Of a stretch of DNA of 64,000 bases, positions 18,083-28,309 are shown in pieces. A program made the position numbers and the translations under genes. The DNA is from Rhodophyticola porphyridii (GTDB lineage: Bacteria > Pseudomonadota > Alphaproteobacteria > Rhodobacterales > Rhodobacteraceae), in NCBI RefSeq assembly GCF_003688285.1, contig NZ_RCNT01000001.1, forward strand, positions 434,001 through 498,000. Direction: 5' to 3'. The first letter of the stretch is position 1; every line of letters starts with the position of its first letter. A model generated the notes under the pieces. That model searched no databases and was not told where the DNA came from. It was given only the letters and a program-made list of their open reading frames with translations.

Positions 18083-19186
18083 ATGGCCGAAGATCTGAAC
18101 CGTTTGCCGCTTCATGCGCTACACGCCGAACTGGGCGGGAAATTCGTGCCCTTCGCGGGCTATGAGATGGCGGTCCAATACGCCGATGGCGTGATGGCCG
18201 AGCATCTATGGTGCCGCGAAAAGGCGGGTCTGTTCGATGTCAGCCATATGGGGCAGGTTCTGTTGCCGCCGGATCAGGCGCAGGCGCTGGAGGCGCTGGT
18301 GCCGGTCGATGTGCTCGATCTGGAGGTCGGGCGGCAGCGCTATGGCTTTTTCACCAATGACGATGGCGGCATTATGGACGACCTGATGATCGCGCGGCGC
18401 GACGGGGACCTGTTCCTTGTGGTCAATGCGGCTTGCAAGGCGGCCGATATCGCGCATCTTCGCGCGCATCTGGGCGGTGTGCAGCCGGTAGAGGGGCGCG
18501 CCCTGCTGGCGCTGCAGGGCCCGCTGGCGGAGGCCGCCCTGACCCGGATGGTGCCGGATGCGGCGGCGATGCGGTTCATGGATGTGGCGGTGATGGTGTG
18601 GCAGGGGGCCGAGCTGTGGCTCTCGCGTTCGGGCTATACCGGGGAGGACGGCTTCGAGATTTCGCTGCCGGTGGAAAACGCCGAGGCCTTTGCCCGCGCC
18701 TTGCTGGAGATGCAGGAGGTTGCGCCCATCGGTCTGGGCGCGCGCGATTCCCTGCGTCTGGAGGCCGGGTTGCCGCTTTACGGGCAGGATCTGAGCCCAG
18801 AGATTTCCCCGATCGAGGCGCGCCTGGGCTGGGCCGTTTCCAAGGCGCGGCGGGCGGATGGTACGCGCGCGGGCGGGTTCCCCGGAGCGCCGCGCATTCT
18901 TGCCGAAATGGCCGGGGGCGCCCTGCGCAAACGCGTGGGTCTGAGGCCCGAGGGGCGCGCGCCCATGCGCGCGGGCGTGCCGCTATTCGCCGATGCCGAA
19001 GGCGGCCCCGGGATCGGGGTTGTCACCTCGGGCGGGTTCGGGCCATCGGTGGGCGGGCCGATTGCCATGGGCCTGATTGACAGCGTGGTGCCCGATGGGG
19101 CCATGATTTATGGCGAGGTTCGTGGCAAACGCCTGCCTGCGGCGCAGGTCGCGATGCCGTTCTACAAGAAGACATACAAACGCTGA
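18083..19186 (+). CDS. gcvT: Glycine cleavage system T protein (aminomethyltransferase)
   Basis: GcvT transfers the methylene group from the aminomethyl-lipoyl arm of GcvH to tetrahydrofolate and releases ammonia. The 367-residue product has the folate-binding domain with [27 protein letters not shown], the [12 protein letters not shown] signature, and [18 protein letters not shown] before the C-terminal beta-barrel ending in [14 protein letters not shown] 18083 follows GAGGGA. First gene of gcvT-gcvH-gcvP under the glycine riboswitch; the gap to gcvH is 16 bases. Confidence 0.98.
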   Translation: MAEDLNRLPLHALHAELGGKFVPFAGYEMAVQYADGVMAEHLWCREKAGLFDVSHMGQVLLPPDQAQALEALVPVDVLDLEVGRQRYGFFTNDDGGIMDDLMIARRDGDLFLVVNAACKAADIAHLRAHLGGVQPVEGRALLALQGPLAEAALTRMVPDAAAMRFMDVAVMVWQGAELWLSRSGYTGEDGFEISLPVENAEAFARALLEMQEVAPIGLGARDSLRLEAGLPLYGQDLSPEISPIEARLGWAVSKARRADGTRAGGFPGAPRILAEMAGGALRKRVGLRPEGRAPMRAGVPLFADAEGGPGIGVVTSGGFGPSVGGPIAMGLIDSVVPDGAMIYGEVRGKRLPAAQVAMPFYKKTYKR

Positions 19187-19202
19187 GCGAGGGAACAGAC
19201 CG

Positions 19203-19562
19203 ATGAAATACACCGAGGAACACGAATGGCTGCGTGTCGAGGACGATCTGGTGGTGGTGGGGATTACCGAATATGCCGCCACGCAACTGGGCGATGTGGT
19301 GTTCGTGGAACTGCCGGAGGAGGGCCTTGAGGTCGTCAAGGATGACGAGGTCGTGGTGATCGAGAGCGTGAAGGCGGCGTCCGACATTCTGGCGCCGCTG
19401 GATGGTGAGATTGTCGAGGTGAATACGGCGCTTACGGACAATCCGGGGCTGGTGAACGAAGACCCCACCGGTGCGGCGTGGTTCTTCAAGATGAAGCTGG
19501 AAGACATGAGCGCGATGGACGACCTGCTGGACGAAGCCGCCTACAAGGCCCTGATCGAATGA
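19203..19562 (+). CDS. gcvH: Glycine cleavage system H protein
   Basis: GcvH is the lipoylated shuttle of the glycine cleavage complex. The 119-residue protein begins [26 protein letters not shown] and carries the lipoate attachment site ESVKAASDI, with the modified lysine at residue 57. The C-terminal [19 protein letters not shown] is typical. GAGGGAACAG precedes the ATG. Lipoylation would depend on LipA/LipB encoded elsewhere. Confidence 0.98.
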   Translation: MKYTEEHEWLRVEDDLVVVGITEYAATQLGDVVFVELPEEGLEVVKDDEVVVIESVKAASDILAPLDGEIVEVNTALTDNPGLVNEDPTGAAWFFKMKLEDMSAMDDLLDEAAYKALIE

Positions 19563-19742
19563 CGATGGCGGGGATCGTGGCCGGGCGCGACACGGAGGCC
19601 CTTTGCGGTTCGCCCCGGGCCTGCCGTGTGGGCCCTGGCCCGGTCCGCAAATCCACCACGGGGGGGATCGCCGGGCCCGCCTGCGCGCGCCTGCCGGAAA
19701 TCTTGTGACTATCCTTTGCCAAGCCTGAACGGGAACACCTTC
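19563..19742 (+). other. gcvH-gcvP intercistronic leader
   Basis: A 180-base spacer between two genes that are usually closer together. It contains self-complementary GC-rich words (for example GGGCCCTGGCCCGG at ~19631-19644 and GCCGGGCCCGCC at ~19670). No separate gene or strong terminator is visible, so it is read as an internal leader of the operon. Confidence 0.4.
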
Positions 19743-22580
19743 ATGACCTTCACGCCGTCCGACTATGACCCTACCGATTTCGCCAATCGCCGCCATATCG
19801 GCCCCTCGCCGTCCGAGATGGCGGAGATGCTGGCCGAGGTCGGCGCGGGCAGCCTTGACGAGTTGATGGATCAGACGCTGCCAAGCTCGATCCGGCAGAA
19901 GAGGCCGCTGGACTGGCCTGCCCTGTCGGAGGCGGAACTGATCGCGCGGATGCGTGAGATCGCGGCGAAGAACAAGGTTATGGTGAGCATGATCGGGCAG
20001 GGCTATTACAACACGCATACTCCGCCCGCGATCCAGCGGAACGTGCTGGAAAACCCGGCCTGGTACACCGCTTACACCCCCTATCAGCCGGAGATCGCGC
20101 AGGGCCGTCTGGAAGCCTTGCTGAACTTCCAGACCATGGTGGCCGATCTGACCGGCCTTGAGGTGGCCAATGCCTCGCTTCTGGATGAAAGCACGGCCTG
20201 CGCGGAAGCGATGGTAATGGCGCAGCGGGTGGCGAAATCGAAGGCCACGGCATTTTTTGTGGACGAGAACTGCCATCCGCAGAATATCGCCGTGATCCGC
20301 ACCCGGGCCGCGCCTCTGGGGATCGACGTGATCGTCGGCGCGCCTGCCGATCTGGATGCCACGGCGGTGTTCGGAGCGCTGTTTCAGTATCCGGGCACCT
20401 ATGGCGGGCTTGCCGATCCGTCTGCGCAGATCGCCGCGCTGCACGAGGCCAAGGCGATCGGGATCGTCTGCACCGATCTGCTGGCGCTGACGCTGATCAA
20501 GGAACCGGGCGCGATGGATGCCGATATCGCCGTGGGCTCGGCGCAGCGCTTTGGCGTGCCGCTTGGATATGGTGGCCCGCATGCGGCCTTCATGGCCTGT
20601 CGGGACGCCTATAAACGCGCGATCCCGGGCCGGCTGGTGGGGGTCAGCATCGACAGCCACGGGCACAAGGCCTTCCGTCTTGCGCTGCAAACCCGGGAGC
20701 AGCATATCCGCCGCGAGAAAGCGACCTCGAATGTCTGCACGGCGCAGGCGCTGCTGGCGGTAATGGCCTCATTCTACGCGGTGTTCCACGGTCCGCTTGG
20801 GCTGAAAGCGATTGCGGAGCAGGTGCATCTGAAGACAGTGCGTCTGGCGGCTTCCCTGCGCGCGGGCGGGTTCGCACCCGAGCAGGACCGGTTTTTCGAC
20901 ACGATCACCGTGCCGGTGGGCAATATGCAAAGCCGGATCATGGCCGCCGCCGTGGCGCGCGGGATCAATCTGCGGGATGTGGGCTCGGACCGGATCGGAA
21001 TATCGGTGGACGAAACCACGACGGTGGAGCATCTGGCCGCGGTGTGCCGCGCCTTCGGAGTATTGCTCGCGGGGCCGCAGAACCTGCCGGCGATCCCGGG
21101 CGATCTGTTGCGGACATCGGAGTATCTGACCCATCCGATTTTCCACATGAACCGGGCCGAATCCGAGATGATGCGCTATATGCGGCGCCTGTCGGACCGG
21201 GATCTGGCGCTGGACCGGGCGATGATTCCGCTCGGCTCCTGCACGATGAAGCTGAACGCCGCGGTCGAGATGATGCCGATCACATGGCCCGAATTCGGTG
21301 CGCTGCACCCGTTTGCCCCGGCCGATCAGGCCGAAGGCTATGCGGAGATGCTGGAGGATCTGTCGGCCAAGCTGTGCGAGATCACCGGCTATGACGCGAT
21401 GTCGATGCAGCCCAATTCGGGTGCGCAGGGGGAGTATGCCGGGCTTCTGACCATTGCCGCCTATCACCGGGCCAATGGCGAGGCGCACCGCAATATCTGC
21501 CTGATCCCGGTGTCGGCCCATGGCACCAACCCGGCCTCCGCGCAGATGGCGGGGATGAAGGTGGTGGTGGTGGCCGCCGCCGCCAACGGGGATATCGACG
21601 TGGAGGATTTCCGCGCCAAGGCGGAGGCCGCCGGGGAGAATCTCGCGGCCTGCATGATCACCTACCCCTCGACCCACGGGGTTTTCGAGAAGACCGTCGG
21701 CGAGGTGTGCAAGATCACCCATGCGCATGGCGGGCAGGTCTATCTGGACGGTGCCAATCTGAACGCGATGGTGGGGCTGTCGAAGCCGGGCGAGATAGGG
21801 GCGGATGTCTCCCACCTGAACCTGCACAAGACGTTCTGCATCCCGCACGGCGGCGGTGGCCCCGGCATGGGGCCGATCGGGGTGAGGGCGCATCTGGCAC
21901 CGTATCTGCCGGGTCATCCGGAAACCGGAGGAACGGAGGGGCCGGTCAGCGCCGCGCCTTATGGCTCCGCCTCGATCCTGCCGATCTCCTATGCCTATTG
22001 CCTGCTGATGGGCGGGCAGGGCATCACGCAGGCGACCAAGGTTGCGATCCTGAACGCCAATTACATTGCCGCCCGCCTGAACGATGCGTTCCCGGTTCTG
22101 TTCAAGGGCAAGAGCGGCCATGTGGCCCATGAATGCATTCTGGACACGCGGCCCTTCGCCGAGGCAGGGATTACGGTGGATGATATCGCCAAACGTCTGA
22201 TTGATAACGGGTTTCACGCGCCCACCATGAGCTGGCCCGTGGCCGGTACATTGATGGTGGAACCAACGGAGTCGGAGACCAAGGCCGAGATCGACCGGTT
22301 CTGCGACGCGATGCTTTCGATTCGGGCGGAGATCGCGGATGTGGAGGCGGGAAAGATCGCCGCCGCCGACAGCCCGCTGCACCACGCGCCGCATACGGTC
22401 GAGGATCTGATCGGCGACTGGGACAGGGCCTATACCCGGGAACAGGGGTGTTTTCCTGCCGGCGCCTTCCGGGTGGACAAATACTGGCCGCCGGTCAACC
22501 GGGTCGACAACGTCTATGGGGACCGGCATCTGATCTGCACCTGTCCGCCGCTGGAGGAGTATCTCGACGCTGCCGAATGA
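19743..22580 (+). CDS. gcvP: Glycine dehydrogenase (decarboxylating), P protein
   Basis: GcvP is the PLP enzyme that decarboxylates glycine and loads the aminomethyl group onto GcvH. It is the long single-chain form (945 residues), with a GcvPA-like first half ([36 protein letters not shown]) and a GcvPB-like catalytic second half. The PLP lysine lies in [21 protein letters not shown] near residue 696. [15 protein letters not shown] is another family signature. ATG 19743 gives the canonical N-terminus; a longer frame begins at 19626 but adds unrelated sequence. Stop at 22580 is followed by a GC-rich palindrome GGGCCGGCCC. Confidence 0.98.
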   Translation: MTFTPSDYDPTDFANRRHIGPSPSEMAEMLAEVGAGSLDELMDQTLPSSIRQKRPLDWPALSEAELIARMREIAAKNKVMVSMIGQGYYNTHTPPAIQRNVLENPAWYTAYTPYQPEIAQGRLEALLNFQTMVADLTGLEVANASLLDESTACAEAMVMAQRVAKSKATAFFVDENCHPQNIAVIRTRAAPLGIDVIVGAPADLDATAVFGALFQYPGTYGGLADPSAQIAALHEAKAIGIVCTDLLALTLIKEPGAMDADIAVGSAQRFGVPLGYGGPHAAFMACRDAYKRAIPGRLVGVSIDSHGHKAFRLALQTREQHIRREKATSNVCTAQALLAVMASFYAVFHGPLGLKAIAEQVHLKTVRLAASLRAGGFAPEQDRFFDTITVPVGNMQSRIMAAAVARGINLRDVGSDRIGISVDETTTVEHLAAVCRAFGVLLAGPQNLPAIPGDLLRTSEYLTHPIFHMNRAESEMMRYMRRLSDRDLALDRAMIPLGSCTMKLNAAVEMMPITWPEFGALHPFAPADQAEGYAEMLEDLSAKLCEITGYDAMSMQPNSGAQGEYAGLLTIAAYHRANGEAHRNICLIPVSAHGTNPASAQMAGMKVVVVAAAANGDIDVEDFRAKAEAAGENLAACMITYPSTHGVFEKTVGEVCKITHAHGGQVYLDGANLNAMVGLSKPGEIGADVSHLNLHKTFCIPHGGGGPGMGPIGVRAHLAPYLPGHPETGGTEGPVSAAPYGSASILPISYAYCLLMGGQGITQATKVAILNANYIAARLNDAFPVLFKGKSGHVAHECILDTRPFAEAGITVDDIAKRLIDNGFHAPTMSWPVAGTLMVEPTESETKAEIDRFCDAMLSIRAEIADVEAGKIAAADSPLHHAPHTVEDLIGDWDRAYTREQGCFPAGAFRVDKYWPPVNRVDNVYGDRHLICTCPPLEEYLDAAE

Positions 22581-22660
22581 AGGCAGGCGGCGGGGACGGT
22601 AAGAGGGCCGGCCCCTGACGACAGACGGGCCGCGCGGATGCAGCGCGCTGCGCCTTGTCC

Positions 22661-23122
22661 TCAGGGGAGTTCATAGCATTTGCAGATGGCACCATCCGTC
22701 CTGCGGTAAGTTCTGAAGCCCATCGCGTCGTAATAGGCAAGGCCAACTGTATTGTCCGCGCCGATGGTCGCGTCGATCTTCCGGAGTCCGGCCCCAATGG
22801 CGGCCTCTCGCGAGGCGGCGAACAACCGCGAACCGATACCTCGGCGCCCGGCCTGCGGGCTGACATGGGTGCCGATGATCCCCCAGCCGGGCTCAACCCC
22901 GTAGGGGTTGTCTTCGGTCGCATGCTTGAGCGACTGAAATCCCAGTATCCTACCGCTATCATCCACAGCGACGGTACACGCGATCCGGTGCGGATGGGTG
23001 ATGTAATGCGACAGGACGAAGGCCATGTCGCTGGCCCTGCTGCGGAGTCCTGCCGCCACAAGCTGGTCCAGCACATCGCTGATGCCCTCGGCGTCGCCGG
23101 TTTCGGCGGGTCTGATCAGCAT
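22661..23122 (-). CDS. GNAT-family N-acetyltransferase
   Basis: A 153-residue acetyltransferase. The acetyl-CoA-binding motif is visible as VSPQAGRRGIGSRLFAASREAAIGAG (Q/R-x-x-G-x-G/A type), followed by IDATIGADNTVGLAYYDAMGFRTY, the usual motif B. The acceptor is unknown. It is similar in architecture to phosphinothricin- and amine-acetylating GNATs, but no such activity can be claimed. It is convergent with gcvP and 30 bases downstream of the DUF4329 gene on the same strand. Confidence 0.9.
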   Translation of the reverse strand: MLIRPAETGDAEGISDVLDQLVAAGLRSRASDMAFVLSHYITHPHRIACTVAVDDSGRILGFQSLKHATEDNPYGVEPGWGIIGTHVSPQAGRRGIGSRLFAASREAAIGAGLRKIDATIGADNTVGLAYYDAMGFRTYRRTDGAICKCYELP

Positions 23123-23152
23123 ATGTCCGGGCTCCTCGCCTTTCGTCGCCGT

Positions 23153-23677
23153 TCAGCGCTGCCCGAACCGGGCGCGCAGGCCTTGCAGCGTGTATTGCTT
23201 GGCGACAGGCCCATGCTCCTCGGGCTGGAAATTCGGGTCCGACGGCAGGCAATCGCGGCCACAGACCTGATGCATGTTGCCGGTTTGCCCGTTGACGAAC
23301 CAGAGTCGCCCACCGGGCGTGGAGACCCAGCCGTTTATTCCCTGTCTCATGTCGCCTTCGACATCGACGGTCGAGGGGACCTCCCCGTCATAGCCCTGGC
23401 CCCAGGCCGCGTGGGTATGCCAGGAGGACAGGACCTCCGCACCGGGTGGTAGGGGCAGGCTTGCGCAGGAGGCATGGCCGCCCCAACTGACCTTGGTGCT
23501 TTCCAGCTCGCCGGAGGGCGCGCGCAGCACATACCCGCATACCTCGCGGTTGAATTCGATCGACAGCGGGTTCATGTTTCTGAAAAGCGCCGTCATGAAC
23601 TCGGTTTCCTCGGCACTCTGTGCCTGTGCGAGGGGGGCCGTCACCAGGCCGAGCACAAGCGCAAGGATCAATCGCAT
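23153..23677 (-). CDS. Secreted DUF4329-like protein with HTH-type (HxH) motif
   Basis: A 174-residue exported protein. MRLILALVLGLVTAPLAQAQS is a Sec signal peptide, with probable cleavage after AQA. The mature part has an HxH pattern, VLSSWHTHAAWG (near residues 84-90), a following STVDVEGD acidic element, and four cysteines (CGYVL, CASL, CGRDC). This resembles DUF4329; the HxH-x-D layout recalls JAB/JAMM-type metalloproteases, an inference only. Start ATG 23677 is chosen for the signal peptide; the longer frame to 23776 is not plausible. Confidence 0.75.
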   Translation of the reverse strand: MRLILALVLGLVTAPLAQAQSAEETEFMTALFRNMNPLSIEFNREVCGYVLRAPSGELESTKVSWGGHASCASLPLPPGAEVLSSWHTHAAWGQGYDGEVPSTVDVEGDMRQGINGWVSTPGGRLWFVNGQTGNMHQVCGRDCLPSDPNFQPEEHGPVAKQYTLQGLRARFGQR

Positions 23678-23814
23678 TACATCAACTCCGTAGAACGCGG
23701 GCCTGCTGCCATGATAAGAGATATCCAGGGGTTTGCCAGTGCCTTGGCACCGGCTGGACAGCCATCCGGGACGCACTAGGTGGAATTTCGGGGACAGGCA
23801 AGGGCAGGGACATC

Positions 23815-23988
23815 ATGGTCAAGTCAGAGTTGGAAAACGCATCCGGTACGGAGGTTATCCTGCGAAATGCACCGGAGGTCGACCGCGACATGCGGCTGTG
23901 GCTGAAGGCGGGGTATTTCGCGATGCTGTTCTGCCTCTGGAGCAGCTTCATCATCCCGATCCTGTTCGTCATTCAGATGCGGTGGTAG
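23815..23988 (+). CDS. Small single-span membrane protein, unknown
   Basis: A 57-residue protein with a charged soluble N-terminus and one hydrophobic segment, LKAGYFAMLFCLWSSFIIPILFV, near the C-terminus, ending in IQMRW. It is too short for confident family assignment. A CAGGGAC element lies close upstream of ATG 23815. It is divergent from the secreted DUF4329 gene and ends at a strong bidirectional terminator. No function is proposed. Confidence 0.6.
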   Translation: MVKSELENASGTEVILRNAPEVDRDMRLWLKAGYFAMLFCLWSSFIIPILFVIQMRW

Positions 23989-24003
23989 ATCAGCCGCGCA
24001 TGA

Positions 24004-24036
24004 AAAACGGGCGCTGCCCGAGGGCGCGCCCGTTTT
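24004..24036. terminator. Bidirectional intrinsic terminator
   Basis: AAAACGGGCGC (24004-24014) pairs perfectly with GCGCCCGTTTT (24026-24036), and the loop can extend the stem with GCCC/GGGC. The A-tract and T-tract make it functional in both directions. It separates the 57-residue membrane-protein gene from the convergent cold-shock gene. Confidence 0.9.
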
Positions 24037-24076
24037 GAAATCTCTGAGCCCGCCGGTAAGGCAGGCGAGTTCCGGC

Positions 24077-24283
24077 TTATGCCAGAGCCAGATTTGTCGC
24101 GCTTTCGCGGCCGTCACGGCCTGCTTCCACGTCGAAGGTGACCTTCTGGCCATCATTCAGACCGGTCAGACCGGCGCGTTCCACGGCAGAGATGTGCACG
24201 AACACGTCGCGCGATCCGCCTTCGGGCTCGATGAAGCCGAAGCCTTTAGTTGCGTTAAACCATTTCACGGTGCCATTGGCCAT
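24077..24283 (-). CDS. Cold-shock domain protein
   Basis: A 68-residue CspA-family single-domain RNA/ssDNA chaperone. RNP1 is KGFGFIEPE and RNP2 is DVFVHIS; the protein starts [14 protein letters not shown] as usual. A strong AAAGGAG ribosome site lies upstream. The 276-base region above its start (24284-24559) has no other gene and presumably contains its promoter and a structured leader of the type cold-shock genes carry, though no element is certain. Confidence 0.97.
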   Translation of the reverse strand: MANGTVKWFNATKGFGFIEPEGGSRDVFVHISAVERAGLTGLNDGQKVTFDVEAGRDGRESATNLALA

Positions 24284-24559
24284 CCGCTTTTCTCCTTTAA
24301 AATCAACTGCCCGCGTAGTGCGGCAGCTATGGCGTCAGTCAGTGGCAGGTCGAGTCGTGGCGCCTATGGTAGGGAGACAGCGGGTCGATTTGCGGTAACG
24401 GTCGCAAGGGGCATATGGGGCGGGGCCGCACATAAAGCAAGATAATTCGCGCGGGCACCGGCAAGACCCCGCCTATCGGGCCTGGGTCGGGCGGCGGCAA
24501 AGATCGCGGTGCACCGCCCCGAACCGGGGCGACCTCGCGGGCAGAGAAACGGCGCCCGA

Positions 24560-27121
24560 TCAATCGGCAGCGGCGATCCGGGCGGTCTCGGCGGGGGCCA
24601 TAGCGGCGGACAGATCCGCGATGAGACGGGATGTGCCGCGGCGCGTGATGACCCGGTTGGGCGGACCGGCCTGCCGTACGGCCTCGGCCTGCGCGCCCAG
24701 ATCGAAGCAGAAGACGGGCAAGCCTGTCGCCAGCGCCTCATGGGTGACGAAGGAGAAGGTTTCCGGCCAGATCGAGGGGATGAGCCAGTGGCTGACCCCG
24801 TATCTGGCGACCAGATCGGGGATCTCCCCGATCGCATAGCTGCCATGGATCGGCACCCAGTCGGGCATGGGGAACGCCCGATCGAAATTGCCGATGACCG
24901 CCATGTCGAACGGGCGCTGCCCGGGTCCGGTCAGCTTCTTGCAGATCGCGGACACCACGCCGGCGCCCTTTTGCATGCCGATATCGCCCAGCACGCCGAG
25001 AACCGGGCGCGGGCCTTCGGGCGGGCGCAGAATGGCCGGTACCTTGGCCAGCATCTCGTGCGGGGCGACCGTGATGCGGTCGGCGGCCTCGGGATAGGCG
25101 GCGGTGACCAGATCGCGGCTGTCCCGGGAAAAGACCGTCAACCCGTCGGCCTTGGCGATCAGCGCGCCCCAGGCTTTGCGCCAGTCCCGCAAGGGGACAT
25201 GGGTGCCGTCGGGGCGCAGGATGCTGTGGATCCTGGCGGCGCTGTCGGCGGCGGGCACGCCGGTGAAGCGGTTTTCCTCGTCCAGCAGAACGTAGGACGG
25301 GCTGAGGGGGAAGAAATCGTGGAAAAGGATCTCCAGCCGATCCTCGGGCCCGCGTTTCAGGCCGGACAGGATCTCGGGCAGGCTGACCGGATCCGCATCG
25401 CCGACACCGCAGGAATAGATCACCCTGCGCGGCCCGGTGGATGCCAGCAGACCGGTGACAAGAACCAGATTTCCGGTGTGCCCGGAGATCGTGCCGAACG
25501 CGCCGTGGACCTCAAGCGTCAGTCGGCTGGCGCCGCCCACGCGCAACACCACGGCCGCCCCGGCCGCCGCGATCCGGCGGCTGATTTCCCGTTCGAGATA
25601 GCGTTCCGCCCCGCCGCCGAGACTATGGGCGAGGTAGATCGGCAACGGATCTGCGGTCAGGCTGCCGGCCCAGGCGATGGCCAGCGCGAGACGGACGGAT
25701 TTCAGCGGGTCGGTCGCGATGAAGTCCTGCACCTGGGCATCGTAGCGGGGATAGCGCCGCGAAATGGTTGCGCCGTTGCGCCGGAGCAACTCCTGCTTCT
25801 GGAGCGTGCCGAAGCTTTCGCCGCCGCGATGTTCGACGAAGAGATTGCCAAGCCCGACGTGGCGCCCGCCAAGGGCGGCTGCTTTCTGGCACCAATCGAC
25901 CTCTTCGCCATAGCCGCGGCCAAAGACGGTATCGAGAGCGGGAAGCCGCCGGAGAAACGCGGCATTGATTGCCATGCAGAAGCCGACGCCCGTGGGCGTG
26001 GCGGCCTGCCCGGCCACGGGGTCGATCCACCGCGCGGCCCGGTCGATCAGGTCGGCCTGCCCGGGCAAAAGGACATTTCGCTTGCAGATGCCGGGGACCG
26101 AGAAGATCTCGGCATCGTTGGACATGGGCGTGACCGTCGCCACCTTGTCCCCGGTCAGGATCGGCTGCATCAGCCGGGAGGCCCAGCCCTCTGGCACGAA
26201 CGCGTCGGAATTCAGCAAGATGACGTGATCGCCCAGATCGCGCGCCCGCGCCAGCCCGCGATTGACGCTGCCGATGAAGCCGAGATTCCGCTCGTTTTCC
26301 AGCAATTCAACCGGGGCATCGGCGCCAAGCCCCTCGCGCCAGTCCCGCAAATAGGGGCGGACCGCCGGATCGCTGGAACAGTCTTCCAGGATAATCAGGC
26401 GAAAGGGAATGTCGGTGTGCCGCATCACCCGGTCCAGCACCTCGGGCAGGAGATCGAGGGCGTTGTAGACCGGCAGGATGATCGTGACGGTGCCTGTGCC
26501 GGTGCCGGTGTCTGCTTTCTGCGGTCTTGCCCCGGTCATGGTCGCGGGATAGGCCGGATCGGTGCGGGCGAAGAGATCATCATCCAGAAGGCCGCGGCCC
26601 GAGGGGCTTCGGTCGAAGCCCAGTTCGGATATGATCCGGCTGTAGGCGCGCGTGTCCCGGAACAGTTTCCAGCGCAGGATCGGCCCGATATTGCGGAACA
26701 GAAGCCGGGCAAATTCGGGCCGCAGCGCGCGTTGCGCGGCCCGTACTTCCGCCGTGCCGGGACCGGGCAGGGGCTGCGCATGGCCGAAGCTTCCGGTCAC
26801 GCTGGTCAGCGTCAGATCGGTGCCGTCGCGCGGCATGGTCAGCTCGAAGCCCAAGGCGGCCGTGTCGGCAAGGTTCAGCGCGGAGGCGACATCGGGGCGC
26901 GGAATATCCGGGCGGGCAACGCCGGATTGCGTCTCGCTGGACAGGATCAGATGGGATGCGGTGGACCAGCCGACCACATGCACATGATCCCCGGCCAATG
27001 TGTAGAAATCCACATACCCTGTCGGATGGTCCGGATCGGGGCCCAGGGGAAAGCCCGGCATTTTCAACGTGATGTGCTGATCGGCATATCGGCTGAAAAT
27101 AGATCTCAATCGTGAAATCAT
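24560..27121 (-). CDS. Bifunctional GT2-GT4 glycosyltransferase fusion
   Basis: An 853-residue cytoplasmic glycosyltransferase with three parts. A ~200-residue N-terminal domain of unknown fold (MPGFPLGPDPDHPTGYVDFY; FELTMPRDGTDLTLTSV) comes first. A GT-A domain of family GT2 follows, from ~210 (TVTIILPVYNALDLLPEVLD), with NLGFIGSVNRGL, the metal-site LLNSDAF and GRGYGEEVDWCQKA. A GT-B, GT4-like C-terminal domain ends with SIWPETFSFVTHEALATGLPVFCFD (the E-x7-E motif). Similar fusions act in surface polysaccharide or rhamnan assembly. No polysaccharide cluster adjoins it here, so the product is unknown. The inter-domain segment has a TGTGTGTV repeat. Confidence 0.88.
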   Translation of the reverse strand: MISRLRSIFSRYADQHITLKMPGFPLGPDPDHPTGYVDFYTLAGDHVHVVGWSTASHLILSSETQSGVARPDIPRPDVASALNLADTAALGFELTMPRDGTDLTLTSVTGSFGHAQPLPGPGTAEVRAAQRALRPEFARLLFRNIGPILRWKLFRDTRAYSRIISELGFDRSPSGRGLLDDDLFARTDPAYPATMTGARPQKADTGTGTGTVTIILPVYNALDLLPEVLDRVMRHTDIPFRLIILEDCSSDPAVRPYLRDWREGLGADAPVELLENERNLGFIGSVNRGLARARDLGDHVILLNSDAFVPEGWASRLMQPILTGDKVATVTPMSNDAEIFSVPGICKRNVLLPGQADLIDRAARWIDPVAGQAATPTGVGFCMAINAAFLRRLPALDTVFGRGYGEEVDWCQKAAALGGRHVGLGNLFVEHRGGESFGTLQKQELLRRNGATISRRYPRYDAQVQDFIATDPLKSVRLALAIAWAGSLTADPLPIYLAHSLGGGAERYLEREISRRIAAAGAAVVLRVGGASRLTLEVHGAFGTISGHTGNLVLVTGLLASTGPRRVIYSCGVGDADPVSLPEILSGLKRGPEDRLEILFHDFFPLSPSYVLLDEENRFTGVPAADSAARIHSILRPDGTHVPLRDWRKAWGALIAKADGLTVFSRDSRDLVTAAYPEAADRITVAPHEMLAKVPAILRPPEGPRPVLGVLGDIGMQKGAGVVSAICKKLTGPGQRPFDMAVIGNFDRAFPMPDWVPIHGSYAIGEIPDLVARYGVSHWLIPSIWPETFSFVTHEALATGLPVFCFDLGAQAEAVRQAGPPNRVITRRGTSRLIADLSAAMAPAETARIAAAD

Positions 27122-27388
27122 GGTGGGCGAAACGTCCCGTAACCAGCGCGATTGCTAAAAAAGCCGCTCTGGAATGATCGAGCGGTATAGGAAGAAAACG
27201 CTAGCCGATTTCCCAAGACCTCACAAGAGCGGGCCCGTCGCCCCCCGGAAACCGCATTTCGGGAGCCGGGGCAGTGCATTTCTGCACAACCTTCGCGCGC
27301 ATATGTGCGTTGATGTAGGGGGACGCAGACCCAGCTTTTCAGCAAGCGGGGCTGCTTGCCCCATTTCACGATCTGGAGGAGATATCAG
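27122..27388. promoter_or_regulatory. Divergent promoter region with palindromes
   Basis: The region between the divergent glycosyltransferase and dioxygenase genes. It holds GTGCATTTCTGCAC (~27274-27287), the near-palindrome GCGCATATGTGC (~27297-27308) and GCAAGCGGGGCTGCTTGC (~27342-27359). One of these could be an operator for a MarR- or MhqR-type repressor of the downstream pair, but no regulator gene is adjacent. Confidence 0.4.
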
Positions 27389-28309
27389 ATGACCCGTTCG
27401 ATCCCCGGCCTGCACCATGTGACGGCCATTTCCGGGCCACCTCAGGCCAATGTCGATTTCTTTACCGGTGTGCTCGGCCAGCGTCTTGTCAAGAAAACCG
27501 TGAATTTCGACGATCCCGGCACCTACCATCTGTATTATGGCGACCGGACGGGCAGCCCCGGCACGATCCTGACCTTTTTTCCGTTTGCCGATGCGGGGCC
27601 GGGCCGTGCGGGGCCGGGCATGGCCTCCGCCTATGGGTATGCGGTGCCAGCTGGGCGGTTCGACCCCTGGATGGAGCGGCTGGCCGAAGCGGCCGTGGCC
27701 TTCGACGGGCCCGTGGAGCGTTTTGGCGCCAGGGTGATCACCCTTGCGGACCCCGATGGCGCGCCGGTGGAACTGATCGAGACAGACCGCGAGAGTGCGG
27801 AGGATCTGGACGGGTTTCACTCCGTCACGCTTTGGGAGCGGGATACAGAGCCGACCGCTCGGCTTCTGGTGGATGTGTTCGGCTATGAGCACGCCGGCCA
27901 TGAGACGAGGGGCGGGGTGGAACGCCTGCGACTGAAAGCACCGGGAGATGCGCGCGGCGGCGTGGTCGACCTGATCCGGTCCGATGCACCTTCCATCGGG
28001 CGGCAGGGTGCCGGAAGCATCCATCACGTGGCGTTCCGCGCCGAAAACGACGCGGTGCAGCAGGCGTGGCGCGAAACGCTGACAAGTGCCGGGTTCGGGC
28101 CGACGCCGGTGATCGACCGGCAGTATTTCAACGCGATCTATTTCCGGGAACCGGGTGGGGTTCTGTTCGAGATCGCGACCGATCCGCCGGGCTTCGCGGT
28201 GGATGAGGACGTAGCCGATCTGGGCACCGCGCTGAAGCTGCCGGCTCAATACGAGGCGCAGCGCGACCGCATCGAACAGGTGCTGCCGCCCCTGAAGGTG
28301 ACCACATGA
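27389..28309 (+). CDS. Ring-cleaving dioxygenase, VOC type (MhqO-like)
   Basis: A 306-residue two-module VOC protein. IPGLHHVTAISGPPQANVDFFTGVLGQRLVKKTVNFDDPGTYHLYYGD is the signature of the putative hydroquinone ring-cleaving dioxygenases (MhqO/MhqA type). The second module has GSIHHVAFRAEND and YFNAIYFREPGGVLFEIATD, with the metal-binding His and Glu. The family detoxifies quinones and electrophiles. ATG 27389 follows CTGGAGGAG. It overlaps the esterase gene by four bases (ATGA), the conserved pairing of this family, so the two form one transcription unit. Confidence 0.92.
   Translation: MTRSIPGLHHVTAISGPPQANVDFFTGVLGQRLVKKTVNFDDPGTYHLYYGDRTGSPGTILTFFPFADAGPGRAGPGMASAYGYAVPAGRFDPWMERLAEAAVAFDGPVERFGARVITLADPDGAPVELIETDRESAEDLDGFHSVTLWERDTEPTARLLVDVFGYEHAGHETRGGVERLRLKAPGDARGGVVDLIRSDAPSIGRQGAGSIHHVAFRAENDAVQQAWRETLTSAGFGPTPVIDRQYFNAIYFREPGGVLFEIATDPPGFAVDEDVADLGTALKLPAQYEAQRDRIEQVLPPLKVTT

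Noticed and set aside
24509-27115. An 868-codon frame antisense to the glycosyltransferase fusion
   Set aside because: The glycosyltransferase frame has clear catalytic motifs; the antisense product has none.
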